From: Desulfitobacterium dehalogenans ATCC 51507 | GTDB taxonomy: Bacteria; Bacillota; Desulfitobacteriia; Desulfitobacteriales; Desulfitobacteriaceae | Direction: 5' to 3' | DNA: 64,000 nucleotides | NCBI RefSeq assembly: GCF_000243155.2 | Contig: NC_018017.1 | Span: 992,001 to 1,056,000, forward strand | Shown here: piece after piece, positions 35,045-43,821 of the stretch | How the letters are laid out: every line of letters starts with the position of its first letter | How positions within the stretch are numbered: position 1 is the stretch's first letter | Program-made: the position numbers and the translations under genes | The notes under the pieces: generated by a model | What the model saw: the letters and a program-made list of their open reading frames with translations, nothing else | Told to the model about the DNA's origin: nothing | Database searches by the model: none

Positions 35045-36328
35045 TTACGCTGCTAAATACTCAACTGGACGATGAATATCTTGAATCAGCTTTTTCGGGT
35101 CATAGTCTATACCCTTTGTTAATAGGGCATAGAACACCCGAATCAGTTTACAGCTTAAGGCTATTAACGATTGCTTCTTCTTCAGTGGATTCTTGGGCCT
35201 TGTCGTATAGTAGGTGTGTATCTCTGCAAACTCTGCGTTTTTGGCGACGAGCGGCATCACTGCTTGAAATAGAATCGCCCTCAACCGCGCTCGACCTCGC
35301 TTACTGATGGTGGTCTGTCCCTTGTGCTTGCCCGAGCTACTTTCTCGCAAGGCTAGGCCCGCTAGCTTTTGAATTTGCTTTGGAGAATTAAAGCGTCTAA
35401 TATCTCCAACTTCGGAGAGAAAACCTGCCACGGTAACGAGGCCAACACCTTTAATTTCAAGCAACTTGGCTACTTCGGGTATCTGACGGCACAACCCATC
35501 GATGGTTTCAGTGACTGCCTCATATTGTGCTGTTTTAGTATGATAGTCTTGCAGTAATAGCTGGATTTCCATTCGGGAACAAGACTCTCCTTCGGTGCAA
35601 CCAATGCTCTTCTGAGCAGCTTCATACAGGCTCTTAGCCCTTTTCATTCCCACTGCTCTCAATTTGTTGTCTCTCCAAATTCGGTTGATTCCTTCTGCTC
35701 CAAGTCTTTCAACATCCCTAGGTAGCGGGGCAACTTGCAATACCAGCATGCTACTCGTGGCATCAAACTTTCCAAACACCGTTTCATGCTCGGGAAAGTA
35801 GATTTTCAGCCACCGTTGAACACGATTTTTTATACTGTTCATTTCCTTTTGGATGCGCATCCTGCAGGCCATTGCTATTCGCAGTTCTGCATAGATCCCC
35901 TCCGGGATATAGGACTCATTGTATCTCCCCTCGATGACCAGCTTAGCGATGGTTTTGGGGTCCTTTGCATCCGTTTTGCTGGGGTGGTTGTCATCAAGCT
36001 CCTTACTACGCTTTACATGGAATGGGTTGACGAGGACCAGCTTAATGCTTTGCTCTTTTAGGTAGGATGCCAGGCCAAACCAGTAATGACCGGTTGGCTC
36101 TGCGCCTACCACTGTACAGTCCTTTTGTGCTTGCCTTTTTAAATGTTCAATCCATGCGTAGAAATCCTTGAATCCTTCAGCACTGTTTTCAAACTTGAAT
36201 ACCTTGCCTAGCTCGACTCCTCGCCAGTCGAAAGCCCTGGCGTAATGAAGCTCGCTGGCGATGTCCACTCCGATCACAATACTTCTTTCGGATAGTTGCT
36301 TTAGTTTCTCGTTTTGTGTAAAATTCAT
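35045..36328 (-). CDS. IS110-family transposase
   Basis: 427-residue DEDD recombinase. N-terminal RuvC-like domain: IVIGVDIASELHYARAFDW (first Asp), VVGAEPTGHYWFGLASYL (Glu), and HPSKTDAKDPKTIAKLV (Asp pair). C-terminal transposase_20 domain: LLEIKGVGLVTVAGFLSEVGDIRRFNSPKQIQKLAGL with a serine-rich stretch LRESSSGKHKGQTTISKRGRARLR. Length is normal and no frameshift is seen, so it may be active. A promoter is visible just upstream. Confidence 0.93.
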   Translation of the reverse strand: MNFTQNEKLKQLSERSIVIGVDIASELHYARAFDWRGVELGKVFKFENSAEGFKDFYAWIEHLKRQAQKDCTVVGAEPTGHYWFGLASYLKEQSIKLVLVNPFHVKRSKELDDNHPSKTDAKDPKTIAKLVIEGRYNESYIPEGIYAELRIAMACRMRIQKEMNSIKNRVQRWLKIYFPEHETVFGKFDATSSMLVLQVAPLPRDVERLGAEGINRIWRDNKLRAVGMKRAKSLYEAAQKSIGCTEGESCSRMEIQLLLQDYHTKTAQYEAVTETIDGLCRQIPEVAKLLEIKGVGLVTVAGFLSEVGDIRRFNSPKQIQKLAGLALRESSSGKHKGQTTISKRGRARLRAILFQAVMPLVAKNAEFAEIHTYYTTRPKNPLKKKQSLIALSCKLIRVFYALLTKGIDYDPKKLIQDIHRPVEYLAA

Positions 36329-36382
36329 TGGGGATGACCTCCGTTATTTTGATTGGATTCTGTTGGCCAACAGTCCTTTCAA

Positions 36383-36411
36383 ATTGTAACGTGAGGTCTT
36401 CTTTTTGACAA
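36383..36411 (-). promoter_or_regulatory. Transposase promoter
   Basis: On the minus strand TTGTCA, 17-base spacer, TACAAT, about 55 bases before the transposase ATG. Confidence 0.6.
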
Positions 36412-36575
36412 AGCTCATTTTTGACTACTACAGGAATGCTCCTCAATAACTTAAACGAGAATAGAGAGGAAAACGTCACGTTCTATTAAAACTTTTATTA
36501 CTTCATCAGCGTCTTTATAGTAGAAAGAGAAAAGGACCTTCTCATGGATGAAGTGCACTTCAAAAGGAGTCAGGT

Positions 36576-37097
36576 ATGTTTGATAAGAAAGAGCTAACAA
36601 GGGAAATTGAGAGCTATCTAATAGCGAATCAAGAATCTATTTATAGGCTTGCCTACAGTTATGTTAAACATCCGGAGGACGCTTTGGATGTAGTCCAGGA
36701 ATCAATCATAAAAGCTATTTCCTCAGTGAACACCTTAAAGGATTCTCATAGTATGAAGTCCTGGGTGTATCGCATTGTCGTCAATACAGCTCTCGATTTC
36801 CTGCGTAAGCAGAAGCGCTTGGTTGTAGTGGATTCCGAAACCATCAGTACATATATCGATGAACCTGCTGCCGGATGTGAGGAAGGTTCTGATCTGGATT
36901 TAGCCTCCGCCCTGGAGAAATTATCTCCAGCTGAGCGCGGCCGCATCATTCTTCGGTATTATGAAGATCTCAAAATTGAGGAAGTAGCTTTAGTGTTAAA
37001 GGAAAATGTGAACACCACAAAGTCCCGTCTTTATGCTACCCTCAAAAAACTTCGCGTGCAAATGGAAGAACCTATGGAGGAGATCAAACATGGATGA
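36576..37097 (+). CDS. ECF RNA polymerase sigma factor, SigV-like
   Basis: 173 residues, AAAGGAG upstream. Region 2 is at about 14-80 (NQESIYRLAYSYVKHPEDALDVVQESIIKAI.SVNTLKDSHSMKSWVYRIVVNTALDFLRK) and region 4 at about 110-165 (LEKLSPAERGRIILRYYEDLKIEEVALVLKENVNTTKSRLYATLKKLR). Its end overlaps the RsiV-like gene by 8 bases. In Bacillus, SigV is released when RsiV binds lysozyme and is cleaved. SigV identity rests on the partner. Confidence 0.88.
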   Translation: MFDKKELTREIESYLIANQESIYRLAYSYVKHPEDALDVVQESIIKAISSVNTLKDSHSMKSWVYRIVVNTALDFLRKQKRLVVVDSETISTYIDEPAAGCEEGSDLDLASALEKLSPAERGRIILRYYEDLKIEEVALVLKENVNTTKSRLYATLKKLRVQMEEPMEEIKHG

Positions 37098-37998
37098 TAA
37101 GCAGCTATCCCAATTAAAGGATGAGTATCACAATACACCGGTCCCCAAGGAGTTGGAACAGGTCGTTCAGAAAGCGATAGAGGACGGTAAGAAAAAACAG
37201 CAAAGGAGTCGATTGATTATGGGTCGTAAGATTGTCGCAACGGCCGCCGCCGCCGTTATGGTTTTGATAGGAGGAATTAACGTAAGTCCCACCATGGCCA
37301 GTGTCATAGCCGATGTGCCTGGAATGAAAACTATAGTCCAAGTTCTTACTTTTAGGGATTATCAGTTTGATGATGGGTGGCACCAAGCTAATATCGAAGT
37401 CCCCGTCATTAGCGGACTGGAGGAAAGCGGACTGGGCCAGGCTTTAAACCAGAAGTATTTAGAGGAAAACAAAAAACTCTATGAGGACTTTATGGCTGAT
37501 GTAGAAGAAATGAAAGCTCTGGGCGATGGACATCTGGGGGTTGACAGCGGTTATGAAATCAAGACGGATAATGAGCGTCTATTAGCCATTGGGCGTTATG
37601 TGGTCAACACTGTAGGGTCCTCCTCTACCGTTTTTAAGTATGACACCATTGACAAGGTGGATCAGGTCCTGATTACCCTGCCCAGCTTATTTAAAGATGA
37701 CAGTTATGTTAAAGTGATCAGTGATTATATCGTGAATGAGATGAAAGCGAAGATGAAAGCTGACTCTAATTTAATGTACTGGGTTGTTACGGATGAGAAT
37801 AAGGGCGAAGAAAACTATTTTGAGCCCTATACCCAGATTAACCCGGAGCAAAGCTTCTATATTAACTCCGATTACAAACTGGTGATTTCTTTCGACAAGT
37901 ACGAAGTGGGTCCTGGGTTTATGGGAATTCAGGAGTTCGTCATTCCCACTGAGGTCATAGCTGATTTACTGGTCAGCAACGAGTATATTAAACCCTAA
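37090..37998 (+). CDS. rsiV: RsiV-like membrane anti-sigma factor (DUF3298)
   Basis: 302 residues from ATG 37090, with AGGAGA upstream. The cytoplasmic N-terminus (about 45 residues) is followed by a membrane helix (IVATAAAAVMVLIGGINV). The extracellular part carries a DUF4179-like start and DUF3298 C-terminal domain (PEQSFYINSDYKLVISFDKYEVGPGFMGIQEFVIP). This is the architecture of RsiV, which senses lysozyme in Bacillus. Coupled to the sigma gene; ends in a good terminator. Confidence 0.82.
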   Translation: MDDKQLSQLKDEYHNTPVPKELEQVVQKAIEDGKKKQQRSRLIMGRKIVATAAAAVMVLIGGINVSPTMASVIADVPGMKTIVQVLTFRDYQFDDGWHQANIEVPVISGLEESGLGQALNQKYLEENKKLYEDFMADVEEMKALGDGHLGVDSGYEIKTDNERLLAIGRYVVNTVGSSSTVFKYDTIDKVDQVLITLPSLFKDDSYVKVISDYIVNEMKAKMKADSNLMYWVVTDENKGEENYFEPYTQINPEQSFYINSDYKLVISFDKYEVGPGFMGIQEFVIPTEVIADLLVSNEYIKP

Positions 37999-38046
37999 AA
38001 AGGGGCAGTTCAGACTGGCATTAGCGAAATGAATAGTAGAGAAAAT

Positions 38047-38086
38047 GAGAAACTCAGCAAGTAAATCCTGCTGAGTTTCTCTTTGT
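38047..38086 (+). terminator. Terminator after rsiV-like gene
   Basis: Perfect 13-bp stem GAGAAACTCAGCA / TGCTGAGTTTCTC followed by TTTG TTT. Confidence 0.9.
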
Positions 38087-38174
38087 TTAGGCGGTGTTAT
38101 TTATAGTATAATTTATAAGGAATACGCACTGAGCCTTAAATGCATTTTAAGGGACCAGTATGTGGAGGATTGAC

Positions 38175-38867
38175 ATGATACTTCTAGAGAATGTATGTAA
38201 GGAATTTGATACAGGCTTCACATTGAAGAATATAACACTTAACATTAATCATGGTGAAAAAGTTCTTGTCTTTGGCCCTAACGGAGCAGGGAAGACGACT
38301 TTCCTCAAAATCCTGTCCTGCCTGATCACTCCATCCTCAGGAACCCTGAAAATAATGGGATACCCGCCATCCATGAGAACGAAACTATTGGGAAGTATAG
38401 GTTTTGCTCCCCAGTCAGGTCATTTATATGAATCCTTGACCATAAAACAGAATCTCGAATTTTACGGGAAAATGTACGGTATTGATAAGCCCGAGCTTGA
38501 TGAGAGAATAAATTGGTTGCTGGCTCAGTTTAACTTGACCATGAAGCTGGACAGTAAAATCTCACAGTTATCGAAAGGGATGAGACAGCGGCTTCTCATC
38601 ATCAAGGCTTTGCTCCATAAACCACAGCTCCTGCTCCTTGATGAACCCTACTCAGGGCTTGACTTGGAATCCTCCGAATATCTACACCGATTTATCGATT
38701 CAGTGGAGGATAAGACGGTGGTGACCGCTACCCATGATTTTAATACTGAGATTAAGGAAGGACAAAGAATTATCATTTTTAATCAGGGTGCTATAGTATT
38801 TGACGAACTATGGCAAGACAATATAGCGACCTTTAAAGACTTCTATCGGTGGAAGGTGGGGCAATGA
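38175..38867 (+). CDS. ccmA: Heme exporter ATP-binding protein CcmA
   Basis: 230-residue ABC ATPase from ATG 38175, with GGAGG upstream. Walker A GPNGAGKTT, signature LSKGMRQRLLI, Walker B LLLDEPYSGLD. The short signature and 230-residue size are those of CcmA, which with CcmB drives the release of holo-CcmE in system I cytochrome c maturation. The stop overlaps the ccmB ATG (ATGA). No other ccm genes are in the window. Confidence 0.85.
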   Translation: MILLENVCKEFDTGFTLKNITLNINHGEKVLVFGPNGAGKTTFLKILSCLITPSSGTLKIMGYPPSMRTKLLGSIGFAPQSGHLYESLTIKQNLEFYGKMYGIDKPELDERINWLLAQFNLTMKLDSKISQLSKGMRQRLLIIKALLHKPQLLLLDEPYSGLDLESSEYLHRFIDSVEDKTVVTATHDFNTEIKEGQRIIIFNQGAIVFDELWQDNIATFKDFYRWKVGQ

Positions 38868-39529
38868 TCAGACAAGCTTTAGCATTAGCCTATAAAGATT
38901 TCCAGATTGAAGCTGGGAAAAAGAAATTGTTTACTTCCCTTGTTTTTTTATCCTTCACTTTGATTTTTCTTTCAAGTCTTGTTTCGGCGAAGATCCCCAG
39001 CTCTAAACCCGAGATGGCTGCCCTGACTCTTTGGCTGATTCTTGTCTATTTGCTCTTTCAGACTCTCAACAGATCCCTTGCCATGGAGGATGAAGCAGGA
39101 TGCTGGGATGCTTTATTTTTATGTCCGGTTTCACCGAGAGTTATATTTTTAGGTAAATTTATTTACAATTTGCTTTTAGTCATGATAGTGGAGCTCATTA
39201 CCTTCCCTTTTATTATTCTGTTTTTCAATCTCCCCATAGCTATGATCCAGATCCTGGTTCCTGCACTTTTGGCATCAGTGGGCTTTGTAGCAGTTGGTTT
39301 ATTGGTCTCCTTATTTTCACTTAAAAGTCAAGGACGGGAGTTATTAGCCAATGTTGTCTCACTCCCCTTATTCCTACCGGCCCTGTTCATAGGTCTCAGT
39401 ATGACGGTCGATATAGCCAAGGGAGCGGGCCTGCCCGACGTTTGGAGGCAAGTTCTTTTTCTTTTCCTATATGATGTCTTCTTTTTGGTTGCTTCCTACA
39501 TAGGCTTCGATGAAAACTATATGGAGTAG
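38864..39529 (+). CDS. ccmB: Heme exporter membrane protein CcmB
   Basis: 221 residues with six predicted membrane helices; ATG 38864 overlaps the ccmA stop by four bases. CcmB features: N-terminal KDFQIEAGKKKLFTSLVFLSF, then NRSLAMEDEAGCWDALFLCPVSPRVIFLGKFIYN and VSLPLFLPALFIG. Works with CcmA. Followed by a terminator. Confidence 0.88.
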   Translation: MIRQALALAYKDFQIEAGKKKLFTSLVFLSFTLIFLSSLVSAKIPSSKPEMAALTLWLILVYLLFQTLNRSLAMEDEAGCWDALFLCPVSPRVIFLGKFIYNLLLVMIVELITFPFIILFFNLPIAMIQILVPALLASVGFVAVGLLVSLFSLKSQGRELLANVVSLPLFLPALFIGLSMTVDIAKGAGLPDVWRQVLFLFLYDVFFLVASYIGFDENYME

Positions 39530-39582
39530 ACTTATCGGGAGGTCGTGGCATCAATATAAGAAGGCCATAGGGCGTGTAAAAC

Positions 39583-39620
39583 ATGGTGAACAAGAGTGGT
39601 TTCTCGTTCACCATTTTCTT
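39583..39620 (+). terminator. Terminator after ccmB
   Basis: Stem ATGGTGAAC / GTTCACCAT with inner AGAG..CTC pairing, then TTTTCTT. Confidence 0.8.
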
Positions 39621-39738
39621 ATCCCTGTAGATCAATAAAAGCAGTAGGTGATTGCAGTATTCTTAGCCAAATAAGTTTGTTTAAAATGTAACTTTTCTGG
39701 GTTGATCAGCACTAATAGGGTAGAGGAGGGAAGATAGA

Positions 39739-40239
39739 GTGAAAACAATAGAAGACATCTATAAAACCTACGAAAAGCCTATCTTCCACTATTTCTATGG
39801 CTTAACGGGAAATACCCATCTTGCTGAGGAATTGACTCAGGAAACCTTTTTCCAAGTCTTGAGGACCTTTTCCAGATTTCGAGGGGAAGCCCAAGTGACC
39901 ACTTGGCTGTACAAGGTAGCGCGCAATGTGTACAGCATGTGGAAAAGAAAGCAGAAGGTGAGCTACCCGCTGCCCGAGTCAGAGATGTTAAAGGGCCCGG
40001 TCTCTCATGAACCGGACATGGTCCTGGAACTCAAAGAAAAGCTGATTCTGACCTGGAGTGTACTTCAGGAACTCCCTGAAAACTATCGTGAAGTATTCTG
40101 GCTGCGGGAATGGCATGAGTTGGCTTACGAACAGATTGCAGTGATTATGGGGAAGTCTGTGCCTTGGGTAAAAGTTACTTTGCATCGGGCAAGGCTGCAG
40201 TTCCGTAAAACCTATGCAGAAAAGGAGGGAAAGGAATGA
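39739..40239 (+). CDS. ECF RNA polymerase sigma factor
   Basis: 166 residues starting at GTG after GGAGGGAAG. Region 2: IFHYFYGLTGNTHLAEELTQETFFQVLRTFSRFRGEAQVTTWLYKVARNVY; region 4: LQELPENYREVFWLREWHELAYEQIAVIMGKSVPWVKVTLHRARLQFRK. It overlaps the zinc-finger anti-sigma gene by four bases. It is the third ECF pair in 8 kb. Confidence 0.92.
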   Translation: MKTIEDIYKTYEKPIFHYFYGLTGNTHLAEELTQETFFQVLRTFSRFRGEAQVTTWLYKVARNVYSMWKRKQKVSYPLPESEMLKGPVSHEPDMVLELKEKLILTWSVLQELPENYREVFWLREWHELAYEQIAVIMGKSVPWVKVTLHRARLQFRKTYAEKEGKE

Positions 40240-41330
40240 GGCTCCCTTGTGAATTGGTTCAGGATATTCTCCCTTTGTATGTGGAGGAGGATGTCAATCC
40301 CAAGACGAGGGACTTGGTGGAAAAGCATTTAGAAGAATGCGGCTCTTGCCAGGACTTTCTAAGGGAATTAAAAAATGAAGAGCCTGTATTAGATAATATT
40401 CCGGAAAACCTGCCGGAACCGGATACCTTTAAAAAATGGCTTAAACGCCTTAGGATAGGAGCTGTCGTGGGGCTGATCGCCTTGATATTAGCGGCTGTTG
40501 GAATCGGTGTGGTTGGGTATAAAGCTGGGACTGTGGCAGAAAAGGAAACAATCAGCACCAGGGATGTGGTTAAGGTATTGAAAAAGGCAGGACTTAGCTT
40601 GAAAGCCAGCCAATCTCCAGTCGTAGACCCAAGTGAATGTATATTGGGTGATGTGCAGCCAAAAGTTTATGGCTTAGATGAGGAAGGCCTTGGCCAGTTA
40701 TATATTTATGAGTTTGATTCGACTTTGGGAAGGAGAAACGTACTCGAAGGTATTAAAAATATGGAAGATGATCCATTCGCAAGATCACAAATTCCGAGTG
40801 TTGCTTATGCAGCAAAGAATATGGTCATAATTGTGGTCTTAAATATCTCTGAAGAAAATTGGCAAAGTGATTATGGTAAGATTGCCCCAATTACTCAGAC
40901 CTTGGGTAAAACTATCTTTCACGATTTGAACCAAGGGGAAAAATGGGTTCTTTACGGTGATGGAAAGCATTGGGAAGCCAAGCTTGTGGTATCTGCTTAT
41001 GAAGAGTGGTGGACAGGTGAAGATGGCTATAAGAAGTTTAAATTTTATATGACCAAAACTCCTTTGGTAAAATACAAAGGTAATCCGGAGGAGATAAAAG
41101 ATATCAATTACAGCTTTGAATATCTTACTGGAAAATCAACCATGGCCGGGGAAGAGTATCATCAAGGCAACTTCGATGAAGAACAAACGGGTTTCTATAA
41201 TGGCTCACCCTTGTACTGGGGAATCTATGGCGGTACAACACATACAATTGATAAAAACGAAACAGGAAAATTCTCCGTTCAATGGAGCGGCGAAGAAGAG
41301 AGCTTTGAATTGACCTTACAAGAACCGTAA
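40236..41330 (+). CDS. Zinc-finger (zf-HC2) membrane anti-sigma factor
   Basis: 364 residues. The N-terminus has the anti-sigma zinc-finger pattern: CELVQDILPLYVEEDV followed by VEKHLEECGSCQDFLREL (HxxxCxxC). A membrane helix lies at about 70-93 (IGAVVGLIALILAAVGIGVVGY). The extracellular 270 residues are unassigned. Start overlaps the sigma gene (ATGA-type), so the pair is coupled. Confidence 0.88.
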   Translation: MRLPCELVQDILPLYVEEDVNPKTRDLVEKHLEECGSCQDFLRELKNEEPVLDNIPENLPEPDTFKKWLKRLRIGAVVGLIALILAAVGIGVVGYKAGTVAEKETISTRDVVKVLKKAGLSLKASQSPVVDPSECILGDVQPKVYGLDEEGLGQLYIYEFDSTLGRRNVLEGIKNMEDDPFARSQIPSVAYAAKNMVIIVVLNISEENWQSDYGKIAPITQTLGKTIFHDLNQGEKWVLYGDGKHWEAKLVVSAYEEWWTGEDGYKKFKFYMTKTPLVKYKGNPEEIKDINYSFEYLTGKSTMAGEEYHQGNFDEEQTGFYNGSPLYWGIYGGTTHTIDKNETGKFSVQWSGEEESFELTLQEP

Positions 41331-41335
41331 AAAGA

Positions 41336-41364
41336 TAGGGGCTGTGTGAACAGCCTCTTATTTA
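41336..41364 (+). terminator. Terminator after zf-HC2 anti-sigma gene
   Basis: Stem AGGGGCTGT / ACAGCCTCT with GTGA loop, then TATTTATATTT. Confidence 0.65.
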
Positions 41365-41389
41365 TATTTAACAGCAGCTATGCTTGTCG

Positions 41390-41413
41390 AAAATCCCAAG
41401 CGCTTGGGATTTT
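41390..41413. promoter_or_regulatory. 24-bp perfect palindrome
   Basis: Arms AAAATCCCAAGC / GCTTGGGATTTT meet without a loop. It lies about 75 bases before the MFS promoter. The absence of a loop suggests a protein-binding site rather than an RNA hairpin. Confidence 0.6.
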
Positions 41414-41451
41414 GGATAAGCTGTACAAATTACTCCATGGTGAGACGGTGA

Positions 41452-41500
41452 GTCTATACCTGGTGAATATCATGCAGTATAATAGACACCAGGCATAGAC
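41452..41500 (+). promoter_or_regulatory. MFS gene promoter inside an inverted repeat
   Basis: Arms GTCTATACCTGGTG (41452-41465) and CACCAGGCATAGAC (41487-41500) are complementary at 13 of 14 positions. TATAAT (41478-41483) lies between them, 36 bases before the gene. Suits a repressor operator controlling the transporter. Confidence 0.65.
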
Positions 41501-41518
41501 AAAATACCAAAGAAACGA

Positions 41519-42775
41519 TTGGAGCAGATATTTCTGAATAACAAGCAAGAGTGGAAGAAGAATATTATACTCTTTTTAACCAGTCAAACCATATCCCTCT
41601 TCGGTTCCTCCTTAGTTCAATATGCCATCATGTGGTATATCACTTTAGAGACCCAATCAGGGATCATGATGACCATCTCCATTATCTGCGGTTTTCTGCC
41701 GACGTTTTTTCTTTCTCCTTTTGCTGGGGTGTGGGCAGACCGCTATAATAGAAAAACGCTGATTATATTGGCTGATTCCATGATAGCCATTTCCACGTTG
41801 ATTCTGGCCCTGTTGTTTTTCGCCGGATACAAAATGATGTGGCTGCTTTTTGTGATGTCCGCCATCCGTGCTCTTGGAGCAGCAGTGCAAATGCCGGCGG
41901 TGGGAGCTTTTATCCCTCAGCTGGTGCCGGGGGATAAGTTAATCAAGGTCAATGGCATCAACGGAAGTATCCAATCAGCCGTAATGCTGGTATCCCCCAT
42001 GCTGAGCGGAGCTTTGCTTACCATCACCACTATTGAAGCTATATTCTTCATTGATGTGGTTACAGCAGCTTTGGGAGTTTCAGTTTTACTCTTCTTTTTG
42101 CATGTGCCGGCCCATCGCAAAGCCCAGGCCAAGGAGCCTGTCAGCTATTTTGCAGATCTGCGTGAAGGTCTTCGTTATATTGAACAACATGCTTTCTTAA
42201 AAAGATTTTTCGTATTCTGTGCTTTGTTCATGGTTATGGCTGCACCGGCGGCTTTCTTGACCCCACTTCAGGTTGCGCGAACCTTTGGGGATGATGTGTG
42301 GCGTCTTACAGCCATCGAAATGACCTTCTCCATTGGCATGATGATCGGTGGAATCTTAATGGCAACCTGGGGAGGCTTCAAGAATAGGATTCATTCCATG
42401 GCTTTGGGAACCCTTCTCTTCGGAGCCTGCACTGTTGCGCTGGGGGTTATTCCAATTTTCTGGTTGTACCTCGTTTTCATGGCGTTCGTAGGAGTAGCTA
42501 TGCCGATCTTTAATACTCCCGCGACGGTAATGCTTCAGGAGAAGGTGGAGTCGGATTTTCTGGGCCGGGTTTTCGGGGTTCTTTCTATGATCTCCAGCAC
42601 CATGATGCCCTTGGGGATGCTCATTTTCGGCCCTCTGGCGGATATTATGAACATAGAAGTACTGCTTATAGGAACCGGGGTAATCATGTTCATAGAGAGC
42701 TTTTTCCTTTTCGGGAGCAAAGTACTCCTCGAGGCCGGCAAGCCGGCGGTTAAGTCGATAGAACCATTGGATTAG
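41519..42775 (+). CDS. MFS efflux transporter, MefA/DHA3-type
   Basis: 418 residues with twelve predicted membrane helices. Family features: TSQTISLFGSSLVQYAIMWYI, the helix 2-3 loop FAGVWADRYNRKTLIILAD, and FLGRVFGVLSMISSTMMPLGMLIFGPLAD. This is the macrolide-efflux-like branch of the major facilitator superfamily. The start is uncertain: TTG 41519, or CTG 41534 nine bases after GGAG; no ATG fits. The substrate is unknown. Palindromic elements upstream imply regulated expression. Confidence 0.85.
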   Translation: MEQIFLNNKQEWKKNIILFLTSQTISLFGSSLVQYAIMWYITLETQSGIMMTISIICGFLPTFFLSPFAGVWADRYNRKTLIILADSMIAISTLILALLFFAGYKMMWLLFVMSAIRALGAAVQMPAVGAFIPQLVPGDKLIKVNGINGSIQSAVMLVSPMLSGALLTITTIEAIFFIDVVTAALGVSVLLFFLHVPAHRKAQAKEPVSYFADLREGLRYIEQHAFLKRFFVFCALFMVMAAPAAFLTPLQVARTFGDDVWRLTAIEMTFSIGMMIGGILMATWGGFKNRIHSMALGTLLFGACTVALGVIPIFWLYLVFMAFVGVAMPIFNTPATVMLQEKVESDFLGRVFGVLSMISSTMMPLGMLIFGPLADIMNIEVLLIGTGVIMFIESFFLFGSKVLLEAGKPAVKSIEPLD

Positions 42776-42843
42776 ATTTGGGCGAAATTGATCGCGCTTA
42801 GAGTTTTGGCGTAAAGTAGAGAAATTGAAATTAGGAGAATGGC

Positions 42844-43764
42844 ATGGATTTTCGTCAAATAGAGGCATTTGTTTCAGTATACCGTTTACGAAACTTTTCA
42901 AGAGCAGGCAAAGCCCTGTTTCTAACCCAACCGACCATCAGCAGTCACATCAACGACCTGGAGAATGAATTAGGTGTAAAGTTGTTTGACCGTTCCAGTC
43001 GGGATGTCATTCCTACTGACGCAGGGGATATTTTTTATCAGTATGCCGTTAATTTGTTGGAAACCAGAGATTGTGCCATTTCTTGCCTCAATCAGCATAA
43101 CATGCAGATTGAGGGGAGGTTGGAAATCGCGGCATCGTCTATTCCCAGTCAGTATTTGCTGCCTAAGGTTATGACAGGTTTTCAAAAAATGAACCCTAAC
43201 ATCATGTTTTTAATTCATCAAGGGGATACGCGGGAAGTCATAAGGGAGATCCAAGAGAAGAAATATCAAGTGGGGATTGTTGGTGCCCGTATAGATGAAG
43301 ACAAACTGGACTATGAAATTCTTACCAACGACCGGCTTGTACTTATTGCTTCTAAGGAGTGTATAGAACCAACAGATAGCTCATGTATAGCCATAGAAAG
43401 TTTGCTGAAGAAAAAATTTATCCTTCGCGAAAAGGGCTCAGGAACAAGAGAGGAATTTGAAATAGCACTTAGGAAAAAGGGAATCGACCCTGATAGGCTG
43501 AATGTTGTTGCGGAAATGAATAATATGGAGGCGATAAAGCGTGCCGTGAGTGAAGGTTTAGGAGTAGCGGTGGTTTCGTCCCTCTGTGTAGAAGAGGAGC
43601 TGAAAGCCAAAACAATTCAAGCCTTTATAATCGATGGACTTGATCTCGAACGGTCGTTTTATTTAGTGACTTATCGGAACCGGCCTCTCTCTCCCAGCGC
43701 AGCTGCTTTCCGAGAATTTATCCTTAATTATTACCTTGATCAGCTCATTTATTGTGATGAATAA
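42844..43764 (+). CDS. LysR-family regulator, selenium-metabolism-associated type
   Basis: 306 residues. The winged helix occupies residues 1-60 (MDFRQIEAFVSVYRLRNFSRAGKALFLTQPTISSHINDLENELGVKLFDRSSRDVIPTDAG); a periplasmic-binding-like effector domain follows from about 90. It lies 57 bases upstream of selD in the same direction. A LysR subfamily is repeatedly found with selenium genes, which suggests that role here, but the ligand and targets are not known. Confidence 0.85.
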   Translation: MDFRQIEAFVSVYRLRNFSRAGKALFLTQPTISSHINDLENELGVKLFDRSSRDVIPTDAGDIFYQYAVNLLETRDCAISCLNQHNMQIEGRLEIAASSIPSQYLLPKVMTGFQKMNPNIMFLIHQGDTREVIREIQEKKYQVGIVGARIDEDKLDYEILTNDRLVLIASKECIEPTDSSCIAIESLLKKKFILREKGSGTREEFEIALRKKGIDPDRLNVVAEMNNMEAIKRAVSEGLGVAVVSSLCVEEELKAKTIQAFIIDGLDLERSFYLVTYRNRPLSPSAAAFREFILNYYLDQLIYCDE

Positions 43765-43821
43765 TTGCAGGTTCAGGAATTAAACTATTCATGATGAATT
43801 CCGTGAGGAGTGATAAAGTCC

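Larger units (their letters stand above)
34690..36480 (-). mobile_element. IS110-type insertion sequence, approximate bounds
   Basis: A single IS110-family transposase gene with non-coding flanks on both sides. Ends cannot be fixed by eye: the family lacks clear terminal inverted repeats and often leaves no target duplication. Limits given are the approximate span between upstream regions of two ECF sigma genes. The 3' flank (about 350 bases) is longer than the 5' flank (about 150), as in the IS1111 subgroup. Confidence 0.65.

Noticed and set aside
42356..42901. 181-codon minus-strand frame
   Set aside because: Shadow of the MFS and LysR genes, low-complexity composition, no start signal.
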